Shown: positions 46,118 through 56,741 of the stretch, one piece after another
Numbering within the stretch: the stretch's first letter is position 1
How the letters are laid out: every line of letters starts with the position of its first letter
Source: Macrotrachela quadricornifera
Lineage: Eukaryota; Rotifera; Eurotatoria; Philodinida; Philodinidae
Direction: 5' to 3'
Assembly: GCA_022393335.1 (NCBI GenBank)
Contig: JAJEKB010021087.1
Location: forward strand, 843,792-907,791
DNA: 64,000 nt
Notes under the pieces: generated by a model
What the model was told of the DNA's origin: nothing
The model's database searches: none
What the model saw: only the letters and a program-made list of their open reading frames with translations
Made by a program: the position numbers and the translations under genes

Positions 46118-48690
46118 CAATGAAACTGTTTGTACCGATAAGCAAAATGGATGACCATGTGGTTTGCAAATGATCACTTCCACCGACAAACTAATAAGTT
46201 TAAAATATGAGCTGCCGATGACGTACCTAAGCAGAGATATTCAGTTTTTAAGTTATGCATTATATAGACATAGGAATATATATATATATAATAATACATG
46301 AATTATTCACATCAATTTTTAATATAACCATCAGATATTTTAGGAAACTGGTTTCCAAAATCTTGGTGAAATTTATTAACAGTATTTAGTCTTCTCTGAA
46401 TATGACTTCATCTGAAGTTTAACAGTACGCAATTGAACAAAACAACTGTTGTATTTGAAAAGTATGTTTTCATGTAAAATATTCAAAAATTAAGTGCATT
46501 GATGCTTCGCTTGATAGTTTAATATATTCCTTTACGATTGGTATTCGTAAGAATGAATCAGATGCGCATTCGAAGTAACGTTTTCTCTTTTTTCGCACTA
46601 CGAATAATATTTGAAAAGATTGGTCTTATCGATTCAAAAATGAATTTGGTAAACATTGTGAAACATCTTCTCCATTTAACAAAAATAGAATTTGGCTTTG
46701 AAAATTCAACAACAAATGCTGATGAAATTGTCGCTTCTCAACAATTATTCGAAATTTTAGAGTCATTTAAAGATAGCTGCTTCAGTGAATTGTATACCGA
46801 TCAAACTCTCGATTTCCATGATGAATATGACGAAATGACAGACGAAGAATATAGTACTAATGAAGAAGAGAATATTGACGATTACGATGAAAATCAATAT
46901 TCAGACATTCAAAATAATTTTACATTAGAAGAGATGGAAGATATTGTGGAATGAGTTGATCAACATCCAAATTATAAAATTGCATCTATTAAGCATCAGT
47001 TCCGAAAGGTCAACTACATGTACTACATCACAAGATTTAGAGAACATATTAAAACGAATGGCACAAAATTACAAAAACTCAAAAAAATCAAAGAATTTAT
47101 ATAGGAAGAATTTTATATGAAGAGAGCAATTGAAAAAGAAGCAGTTCATGATAGTGATCTGGAACTCTTCGCTATTCAAAAAGGCAAAAGAATTAGATTG
47201 GGACAATTTCAAAGCAAGTCCATCATTCATCGCAGTGTTCAAGAAAGAATATCGTATTTCATCGAGAAGATATAATAAACTGATTACACGAATTTCTTCA
47301 ACAAGAAAAATTTGTACTTTGAAAGGTGTGTAGATTGTTACTTGTAATTCCAGTTTATTTATCATAATGTGATACATATTTTAGATGCTTATGACTGGAT
47401 CGAAAATCAAAGATTTTTAATTCAGAATTATTCTCCTCATCAAATTTTAAATAGTGATTATTGTTCATTCCAGAAAGAACATATTTCTCCAAGAACTCTT
47501 TCTTTCAGTGGTGAAAGAACAACCGAAGTTACTGTTAAAAAGAAGAATAATGTAACACACTCTTATACCATGCAGCCTATAACATCAGCTGATAGTCAAT
47601 TATTAGACAAATTCTTACTTATTCTTCAAGAAACAGAAAATGAATTCGGTAAAAGAGTAGAAAAAGATTTAATTGTACCAGCAAATGTCGTAGTACAAGC
47701 TTCAAAGTCCGGTAAAAGTAGCAATGAAAAACATTGCATCTTTTTAAATGAAGTTCTATATCCATTGGTTAGTAGAAAATTTCTTCTTTTCTTTGATTGT
47801 TGGACGACTCAAACTAATCTAAAAAAAATTTAGAGCAGTATTTCCACATCAAGACAGTCAGTTATTAATTTTTCCTGAAGGATCAACTGGTCATATTCAA
47901 CCTCAAGATTTATCTTTATTTCGCTCATGGCGATACTTTCACAAAAAAATTGAGCATTACGTTCATGTCAACCGAACAGAAATGAACTTGGACGATCGTC
48001 AATATTTCATAAATATGCACTGCATCATTCACAATCAACTATCTGCTCCACAATTCAAAAATCTCATCAATTCTGGGTTTATACAAGCCAAAATACTGAA
48101 CGAAACAGTTGGTGAAATCAATAAACCACAGGATGTTTGCTTTAAGTTCTATGATCTTTATTGTTCAGTTATTTGTTGTGAAGAGCGAACTCTTCTAACA
48201 TGTGCTTGGTGCAAAAGACACTTTTGTTATTATCATCTGATCGAAGATCTTCATCTACATCTATAGCACATCTTTTGAAATATTATTTTGGTAGTTAATT
48301 GATTTTCGTAAAATAAAGTCAAAAATATTAATGAACGGTGAATTTCTATATATATAATAATCGTATATCGTCTATTCGGTACTGTTAAACTTCAGATGAA
48401 GTCATATCCAGAGAAGACTAAGTACTGTTAATAAAGTTCACCAAGATTTTGGAAAACCAGTTTCCTAAAATATCTGATGGTTATATAAAAAATTGATGTG
48501 AATAATTCATGTATTATTATATATATATATATTCCTATGTCTATATAATGCATAACTTAAAAATTGAATATCTCTGCTTAGGTACGTCATCGGCAGCTCA
48601 TATTTTAAACTTATTAGTTTGTCGGTGGAAGTGATCATTTGCACACCACACGGTCATCCATTTTGCTTATCAGTACAAACAGTTCCATTG
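46118..48690. mobile_element. DDE transposon with ~320-bp terminal inverted repeats, TSD TTA
   Basis: The left TIR (CAATGAAACTGTTTGTACCG at 46118, extending to about 46430) is the near-perfect inverse of the right TIR (48370-48690, ending CAGTTCCATTG). TTA flanks both ends (46115-46117 and 48691-48693); TA alone is also possible. Each TIR includes a (TA)n run. The 2.57-kb element holds a decayed DDE transposase. TIRs this long and this similar suggest moderate age, or homogenisation. Confidence 0.85.
46538..48266 (+). pseudogene. DDE-superfamily transposase relic (pogo/Tigger-like domain order)
   Basis: The N-terminal part carries an acidic run and V-D-Q-H-P-N-Y-K-I-A-S-I-K, then a helix-turn-helix-like segment ending W-D-N-F-K-A-S-P-S-F. 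After a 59-bp GT-AG intron (47326-47384) come candidate catalytic Asp residues in L-N-S-D-Y-C-S-F, L-F-F-D-C-W-T-T and I-Q-P-Q-D-L-S-L-F, and a C-terminal Cys/His finger (C-A-W-C-K-R-H-F-C). Lesions: TGA at 46952-46954, TAG near 47101, a frame change near 47180, and a frameshift in an 8-A run near 47822. The superfamily is well supported; the exact family is tentative. Confidence 0.75.
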
Positions 48691-49131
48691 TTAGAGTTAA
48701 ATTTGCACATGTTTTTCAAGAGACTGTTTTTAACATGAACCATTCTTCAATAAATTAATCAAATATATGTAATATCTTCCTATACAAAATAGAAAGACAT
48801 TTTCTTTCCTCTAATAAAAACAGTTATTTTAATCAATCATTTTCTATATAGGGCAAATGTTGATAGGCATATCATGAGAATATTAGTTACGTGTTTTTCT
48901 TCATTTTATGACCAAAACTATTCTATAGGAAAGATGTGAGAGAATGATACAAATAACTATTAAGGAATATCTATAACCACTTCCATTCTTCATCTAAATC
49001 ATAAATTTTTGTTCTTTTTCATCGAATAGACACTTCACCATTCGATGAATTTTTGTATTCATCAGTGTTAAATGAGAATAGTCAAATATATGTTCTTCCC
49101 ACCTGCAACGTGCTCAGCTATTACTTCGAAG

Positions 49132-52100
49132 TAGTGTCCTGCAACCGGGTCGGGTACCCGGCACCCGACCCGACCCGACACCGGGTTCGGGTGCAAACCT
49201 GTCGGGTCGGGCCGGGTATCGGGTAAAAAAACAATTTTCGGTTCCGGGTCCGGGTATGAGGTTATACCCGACCCGACCCGAGAATTGATGATTACTACAT
49301 AGTGCTGCACTTCTTTTCCTTTCTGTCCAACTATTATACGTGTGTTCTTGTTCTTTCCTTTTTTTGCCCAACTATTATACATATGTTCTTGTTCTTTTCT
49401 TTTCTTTTCTGTTCAGCTGTTATACATATGTTCTTGTTCGACTGACCTACTTTTTCTAACTGGCGTCTTTTCTGAGTAAGAAGAATCATTGTCTCAATTC
49501 TTATTGTTCTTTTTCTAAACAGACGAAGAAGCTTCTTGACTTCTTTCCTGACTCGTCTAATTATCTCTCTCTTATATATATACTTGCTATTTTTCTCATA
49601 AAAGGAGTCGAATATTCGTTTATTTATCGTATCATATATTTAACTGTGACATCTCAACATTTTGAAATAATTTATTTTTCTTGACTATTATTTATTTTGG
49701 AGACACAGGAATTAAAATCGATTCGATTGTGACTAAACAATTTATTATATTTAAGAATAACTTATGTAAGTGAAAAAAACAATATTGTCTTTACTAGTTT
49801 TTCTATTTCAGATAATAGTGAACGACTTCCAACTAGTTTTTGATATTACCTGTTTTCACTATGACAAGTGCTAAGACAGAAAAGGAAAATGTTAGGAAAA
49901 AACTAGAACAAGGTGTTTTTAAAACATGTTCAAAACCAACATCATCAACAGCGTCGTGGTGGAATACATTTGTTCGAATCAAAGACAATGACGAAAATAT
50001 TATACCATTCGTACAATGTATAAAATGTTTATCTATTTTATCTTATGACGTGAATAAAACTGGTTCTAGTACTCACAAATCACATGCTGAAACTTGTCTT
50101 GGTGGTGGTGTTCCTAGTACAAGCAAAAATCAAGACATCAGTGTGATGATTAATAAAGATAATAGTACATTAAGTGGTGCAAAAAGTGCATTTACTGAAG
50201 CATGTGCTAAATATTGTGCATATGACTTGCGCTCTTTTGAAACGGTCAATGGTCCTGGTTTTGAAGTCTTATGTCAATCATTATTAGATATTGCACGCCA
50301 ATATCCTCATCGAATAGAAGCAGCTGCTATTATTCCTGATCCAACAACAATTTCACGTCGAGTGAAAAATTTAGCAGAGGGTATTTCAAACTAATGACTA
50401 ATTGCCTTGAATAGTTTTGTTTATTTAGAACGTCGTTTAGCAATGATTAATACATTATCATCTGATCTGAAGAAAACAAAACTCTTCGGCATTACAGCTG
50501 ACTTTTGGAAAAATAAATTTTCTTCAGACAGTTATTTGACAGTGACCCTGCATTACAATAAAGATGGTGATATGAAAAAGCTGGTGTTGAAAACTGTTTT
50601 GATTAGTGAAGCTAAAACTGGTGGTAAGCATTTGGTTTTCTATAAAACTTTCATTTTGTTTTAATATTTATGGTTTTAGAAAACACAAAAAAACTCATAT
50701 GGGATATATTAAAATCGTTTTCTATTGATCCCGATGCATATGAAATTATTTACATTACAGATAATGGTTCAAATCTTATATCTGCATTGAATGGTGAAGC
50801 ACACATTCGGTGCGTTTGTCACTGTATTAACTTGGCTGTCAAACAAAGTCTTGAAGAATGTTTTACAATTAATTCATTAGTAATAGAATGTCGAGAGTTG
50901 GTCAGCCATTTTAAGCGATGTGAACTTCAACAAAAACTTACATCGGTATTGAAACAAGACATATGCACCAGGTGGAATTCTACTTATGATACTTTATGGT
51001 CTATATGGTTGAATTATGAAGATATTGAACAAATTTTAGAAAATCGAAAAGAACAATTTCTTATTGATATTGATCGTTATGTTATAAAAGATATTACTGA
51101 TTTACTTTCAGTATTTAAAATTGGTAGTGAAAGATTATCTGCCGATGATACTCCTACTTTACATTCTGTATTACCATGGTTTAAAAAATTTAAAAAATCG
51201 TGTGAACCAAAAAATACAGATAGATTATCTATTGCTCAATTAAAAAAAAAGTTATTAGAAAAGCTTGATGATAAAATGTGGATTACAGAAATTCATTATA
51301 TTGCGACATTTCTTCATCCTGAGACTAAATCACTTGCAGTAAGTGTAATATATTAAAAATTTCTCAAGTTATTCGTATTCTTTCAGACATTAACACAAAG
51401 TGAACGAAATGAAGTTATTCAATCAGTAAAAAAAATGCTCAAAACAGTTGGAATAAGTGAAGAATTACAAGAAGTAACATTAACAACTGATAATGATAAA
51501 AGAAAAAAGAAAAAAAATAAAAGAGCAAAACGTGACGATATTACAGTTGATGATGTTTTAAGAGAATTTGTTTCACATTCAGATAAAGATTCATCTACAG
51601 ATGGTGATGAAGTATATGATGAAGTAGTTGAATATATGAAAAGCAAGGTGAATTATCAAAAAGGCGAAGATGTGTTATCGTGGTGGAAAAAGCACTCATG
51701 TATATATCCACAATTATCACGTTTGGCACTATCTCTACTCTCTATTCCAGCATCATCAACAACAAGTGAACGTGTATTTAGCGAAACTGGTCGAATTTTA
51801 GAAGCACGAAGACAACAACTTAGTTCTGAATCACTTGACTCACTTGTTTTTTTGCGAAATTTTAAATGATATTTTTTTGTTGTTTGTTTTATTTATTGAT
51901 GATGTAATTAAAATGATAGTATATTTTGTCATATGAAATAAAAGTTCTAAAAGCATAGTATGCCTTTGAAAAGCTCTGCTGAATATCAATTACCTCCGGG
52001 TCGGGTCGGGTCGGGTGCCGGGTACCGTTAGTCGGGTTCGGTTCGGGTTCGGGTGTAAGATGGTCGGGTCGGGTCGGGCTCGGGTATTAAAAAAAATTGT

Positions 52101-52145
52101 CGGGTCGGGTCCGGGTGCGAAAATTCGTACCCGTGCAGGACACTA
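49132..52145 (+). mobile_element. hAT transposon inserted in a receptor exon, TSD CTTCGAAG
   Basis: Ends TAGTGTCCTGCA (49132) and TGCAGGACACTA (52145) are perfect inverses, flanked by exact 8-bp CTTCGAAG at 49124-49131 and 52146-52153. Both subterminal regions (~150 bp each) are packed with CGGGT/ACCCG motifs. Removing the element and one target copy restores an open host frame (Y-Y-F-E-A-V-Q-V). The element is 3,014 bp and encodes a nearly intact transposase. The exact duplication and exon context point to a recent insertion. Confidence 0.95.
49861..51869 (+). pseudogene. hAT transposase, two adjacent stop codons
   Basis: ATG 49861; exons 49861-50623, 50680-51338 and 51387-51869 join in frame to 635 codons. 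An AG acceptor at 49810-49811 suggests a 5'UTR intron. Residues ~30-80 form a BED-type zinc finger (W-W-N-T-F, C-I-K-C, H-K-S-H). The RNase H-like core shows D in I-T-A-D-F-W and I-T-D-N-G-S, then C-x-C-H-x-x-N-L and T-R-W-N-S. The C-terminal hAT dimerisation region ends S-I-P-A-S-S-T-T-S-E-R-V-F-S, with L-V-F-L-R-N. The only lesions seen are TAA TGA at 50392-50397, in frame after E-G-I-S-N. A 34-nt intron there would shift the frame, so splicing does not rescue it. The copy is recently inactivated. Confidence 0.88.
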
Positions 52146-52447
52146 CTTCGAAGCAGTACAAGTGAATGTGGTTTCGAATGGCTCTTATACTCTTGGCACC
52201 ATTGGCTTAGTCAATATGGAGGGCTACCTCTACAAAGACAATTTTGATCCGTTTCGTCCGTTTGAGAATATAATCGCACTTGACAAGGATAGCAATGATC
52301 GTGGTCAGTTTAAATTCACTACTTATCTTCAAGCCAGCACTACATATATATTGATTGTGACAACTTCAGCTTATGCAGCAGAAAGGAGAAGAGGACGCTT
52401 CTCGATCTTTGTATCTGGTCCAGACAATGTCACATTGAATTGTTTTA

Positions 52448-53140
52448 GTGAGTATCGATATTGTTCAGTAAATAATCAGTACAGAAGCATAAAATACGGA
52501 AAATATTTGTAAACTCAATTTTCACTTTGAAACCACGAAAAAAAGTTAGTTACGAAAGTGAGACATAAAAAATCAAATAGTCATCTTTGAATAAAATAGC
52601 AAATATAACAAAGATAAACAAATCTGATTTTTTAGGTTTGATTTCACTTTCATCGAATCGTATTTAAGTCAATTGGAGAATTTCGGATCAAATACAAACT
52701 CAAAAATTTGAACCTGTGCAGAGCTCTATCATTAGACTTTCCATACTTTGTCTTGGTTGCACTATTTAAAAAGATACTAAACAACCAAAATCCTTGATTA
52801 GATTGATATAGAATATGAATATAGCTGTTATGAAATCTGTTAGCTCTGAAAATTGACCGAATTTTCATGTAAATACACTAACTTTTTAAGTTGATTAACG
52901 AATGAAGAGGATCTTATAATATGCCTTTCAAATTTATTGATTAAACGGGTCTTATATAGCGAGAGAGAGAGTGGATTTCATTCCATCTTGTGTCTAAAAA
53001 TACTCTATGAGTAGTTCATAAGTACGTGCTTAAAATAATCATTGTCAACCATAGATTCAAAAAGTAAAAACAAAGTCTACAATGATTTCTATTTATATAT
53101 GTAAATTGTGAATTTTGATTGTTTTTATTTCATTAATTAG
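52448..53140. other. Intron 1 of the split receptor gene
   Basis: 693 bp between a GTGAGT donor and an AATTAG acceptor; a short (GA)n run occurs near 52961. I see no repeat or gene in it. Confidence 0.55.
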
Positions 53141-53530
53141 ATACTCCAACAGTGGTCCAATTGCTGTACTCATCTCAATTGACTACGAATAGTCAAACAT
53201 ATTCCCGAGATTGTGTTCAGTCAAACTTCTACTATATAACTATAGAAATGAACGTAGCCAAGACAGGCTATTATACCTTTGGTTATAGCATCCGAACAAA
53301 TCTCTTGCTTGGCTACATCTACAAGGACAATTTCAATCCTCTCAATCCATTTAAGAATTTATATTCAGAACAGGATACGAACTGCAAAGATTCGTTGGAA
53401 TTTAAACTCATCGCTTTTCTTCAGACCAGGACCATATATGTGTTGGTTGTGACAACTCATTTTCCAAATGGGATAGGAAATTTCTCGATCCTTGTATCTG
53501 GCCCATATAACGTCACACTGACTGAAACTA

Positions 53531-54475
53531 GTGAGTATCTTCAATATTTAGTAAATAATCAACAATAAAGCACAATAGATAACAAATGTTTGTAAACTCA
53601 ATTTCTTCTCGGAGTTTACAAGAAGACTTCGAAATTTCATTATTAAATAAGTTAGAGAATTTGCACAACTAGTTTCATGACAATTAAACCTTCATTTTTT
53701 TTTCAATATAATACGTGTTCAGTAATGATTGAAGGGTAGGAGTAATGATTTTGATCTAAGTCGAATGGTTTATAGACAAACATTTATAATCGAAAATATT
53801 TCCGATCATTCCTTTCTCTGTTCTTTGTTATCAGTTTTGAAAACTCGACTTTGGACAACAATTCATTGATTTGCTTAATTAGATAATCTAAATTTCCTTG
53901 ATTAAAATCGTATTACTTTAGCATTTCGATTTGAATTATTTTTAAATGAATGATTTGTATCAGAAACTAATTTTTATTCGCAGTTGCTTTTGTTAATTTA
54001 TCGAATCAGTTAGAGCAGAAATATGAAAACATTCATGAGAAAATTTCTTCAATTGCTAATTATATTTTAAACAATAAGCAAAATGATCAAAACACATTTC
54101 ATCGGAAATAGAAAGATCTCATTATAATCAAATTCTTCCTTTATTGTATTAATCTCTCACTCTCATAATTCTGATTTTTATCATGTTGTGACATTCAGAA
54201 AGCTGAGTCTTGTATCAACTGTTCTTTTTTGGAAACCTATGTCAACAGAAGTTTTAGAGTAAGAAAGCTTCAAAGAACATTTATTTGGCTTATTTTTAGA
54301 CACTGTAAGCATTTTAAGTAAACATTTTTGTTTATCACAACAATCAAGTTCAATAAAGACTCGGGATTTGTTGTATGGTCATCTCAAACAAATATTCTTT
54401 CAAAACTTTGGAATCCATCTAAAGATTAACATACAACAATATAAGAACTACCGAAATGCTATATGATTTTTTTAG
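53531..54475. other. Intron 2 of the split receptor gene
   Basis: 945 bp between GTGAGT and TTTTTTTAG. The paralogous receptor has complete EGF modules before the 7TM region but exon 3 here has only an EGF tail, so a decayed EGF exon may lie in this stretch. I could not recognise one. Confidence 0.45.
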
Positions 54476-56741
54476 GAAAAAATCAAAGTACTTGTTTTAT
54501 CGGCAAAACATGTCAATTTTATGCTAAAAGCATTGGATTGCCTCTCGATGACATTTTGCGCGACAAAATTCAAAAGAATATGACGTTGAACAATCAATCA
54601 TTAACAGTGAAAATGAGCGTAGCTCTGAAAATGTTGATGTTCGTTGCAGGCTTGATCAACAGCATTTTCTCTTTCTCGACGTTTCAAAGAAAAGATTTAC
54701 GAGAAGTAGGCTGTGGAATGTATCTTCTAGCATCATCAGTCACGTCTCTTCTTACGATCACTATATTCACAATCAAATTTTGGTTTGTTGTTCTCACTGA
54801 AATCAATATACCTACTAGTTTCTCTGTTCTCCAAAGAGGTTGTGTGTCGATTGAGCCTGTTCTCAAGCTTTTCGTATATCTAGACGCCTGGCTCAATGCT
54901 TGTATCGCTACCGAAAGGGCAGTCAACGTTTCTAAAGGAGTTCATTTTAACAAAGAGAAGAGTAAACGCATTGCTCGATGGATAATTATAATCTTACCTT
55001 TCGTCATCATGGGTACGCTCATCCACGAACCTATATACCGTAATGTAATCGAAGTCAACATAGAGAAAAACAACACGAAAAATGATCAGACAATGAGAAA
55101 TGTGACAGAGAAACATGTTTGATGTCTGACTTGTTATTCTCCTTCGGTCCAAGAATATAATACAGCCATTCTATTTTTCCATCTTGTCGTCCCGTTCACT
55201 GCTAATCTCTTCTCTGCAGTGTTCATCATTTTCGGAGCGGCTCGACAACGATCTGTTGTTCGAACTAGACAAACCTACAGAGAACATGTTTATGAACAGT
55301 TAAAAGAACACAAACAACTGGTTATCAGCCCCATTATTCTCCTTGTTTTATCATTGCCCCGTCTGATCATTTCATTGTTATCTGGATGTTCGAAGATGTC
55401 TCGTTATCTGTGGATGTATCTCTGTGGTTATTTCATTTCATTTACTCCGTCGATGTTCGTCTTCGTCGTATTTGTCCTTCCTTCTGATTTGTATAGGAAA
55501 AAATTTAAAGAATCGTTTGGAAGTTGGCGACGATTATTTCATCAATGATCAGTTTTTTCATTTATTGTCACTCATTGTCAATCATACCAGCTTATTTCTG
55601 TGCATGCGAAAACTCGATGTATGCCAAGAACAATACTTTAAATGTACTAGAACTTGGCGCTTCGTCTATTAACGCAAAAGTCATTTGCACAGAGATACAT
55701 TTTATGAACTTATGATACTATTTTCGATCTTTTCTAGTCGAGAGTACTGATCCAATTATCTCTCGTTTGTGGTGAACAGAGATATAGGACGATATGTTGT
55801 TCGTTGATCGACATGTATTGGTCAAAGTCGAATTACAGACTTCTCTAGTTTCACATCGACTAAACATTTACTGGATGCACGCGACGTTTGTTCAACATCT
55901 TAATTTGCTTTCTATTCTCCTTTTATGCTTTATTTATTTTCACTTGATACAAAATGATCTCAGAGAAGTATCGAGTTAGAGAGAGTAAAACTTACTTTGT
56001 CTTTCACGGATTGTGGCAGACACTTCTGTTTACTTAGGGTGTACCAGAAGTTCGTGGCCTACTATTACTTAGCCGTATAGTAAACTTTAAGAAACTTTCT
56101 TTCTGTATAGTATGATAGAGGAAAGAATGCTCAATTTTTTTATACTATTTGATTATACTTCAGCTAATTGAATAATAATAAAATTTTGATAAGATCTGTT
56201 TTGTTTGCATACGTCACGACAACATTAGCGCTCATTTAAAAAAAGCAGATAGGTGTCTGTTTTAAATAACTTTTGATAGAAACATTATAGAGAACTGCGA
56301 TTTTTATCGTTGGAAAGAGGAGATGAAGATGCACCGAATCATATATAATAGAGGCTTTTTATCTGTTTTTTTTGTGACGTTTTTAATTGACCTTGTTAAG
56401 AACACACCTATCTGCTAAGTTGTGTACAGTGAACTTTACATTATCAAGTATAGATTCAATCCAGTAATCGAAGAACCACAATCTGCGGAAGACTGATATC
56501 AATGATATGTATTATAGTCCAGCCTCTAATACGATTTTCTAGCAGTTTTTATGAAAAAAGCATTTTCCCGCCAATTAGAAAATTAGATAAAAATACTTCA
56601 GAAATCAACATTAGTAACACCTATAGCATATGATTCGATGCATCTTTATCTCCTCTTTCTAACGGTGAAAACCACAGTCCTCTACCTTGTTTCTATCAAA
56701 AGTTATTCGAAAAATACTCACTAGCATCTTGTTGTCGCCAC

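Larger units (their letters stand above)
49030..55548 (+). pseudogene. 7TM receptor with repeated ectodomain exons, split by a hAT element
   Basis: Three exons: 49030-52447 (interrupted by the hAT element), 53141-53530 and 54476-55548. Acceptors are AG and donors GTGAGT; exons 1 and 2 are both phase 1 at each end and code for homologous ~130-residue domains with Y-S-S-x-L, Y-K-D-N-F-(D/N)-P, T-T-Y-I-L-V-V-T-T-like and F-S-I-x-V-S-G-P-x-N-V-T-L. Exon 3 begins with an EGF remnant (G-K-T-C-Q-F) and carries the 7TM module seen at 32801-34000, with D-A-W-L-N-A-C-I-A-T-E-R-A in the third helix. A TGA at 55120-55122 replaces the Trp of the paralogue's R-I-W-C. The 5' exon with the signal peptide was not found. 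It is surface-receptor-like, but non-functional as written. Confidence 0.8.

Noticed and set aside
49068..49382. Antisense open frames rich in Gly, Arg and Pro at the hAT left end
   Set aside because: They are products of the CGGGT/ACCCG subterminal array, not coding sequence.
50377..50415. A possible 34-nt GT-AG intron that would remove the two stops in the hAT transposase
   Set aside because: It is too short for the introns seen here (57 bp or more), and removing 34 nt shifts the frame into a stop.
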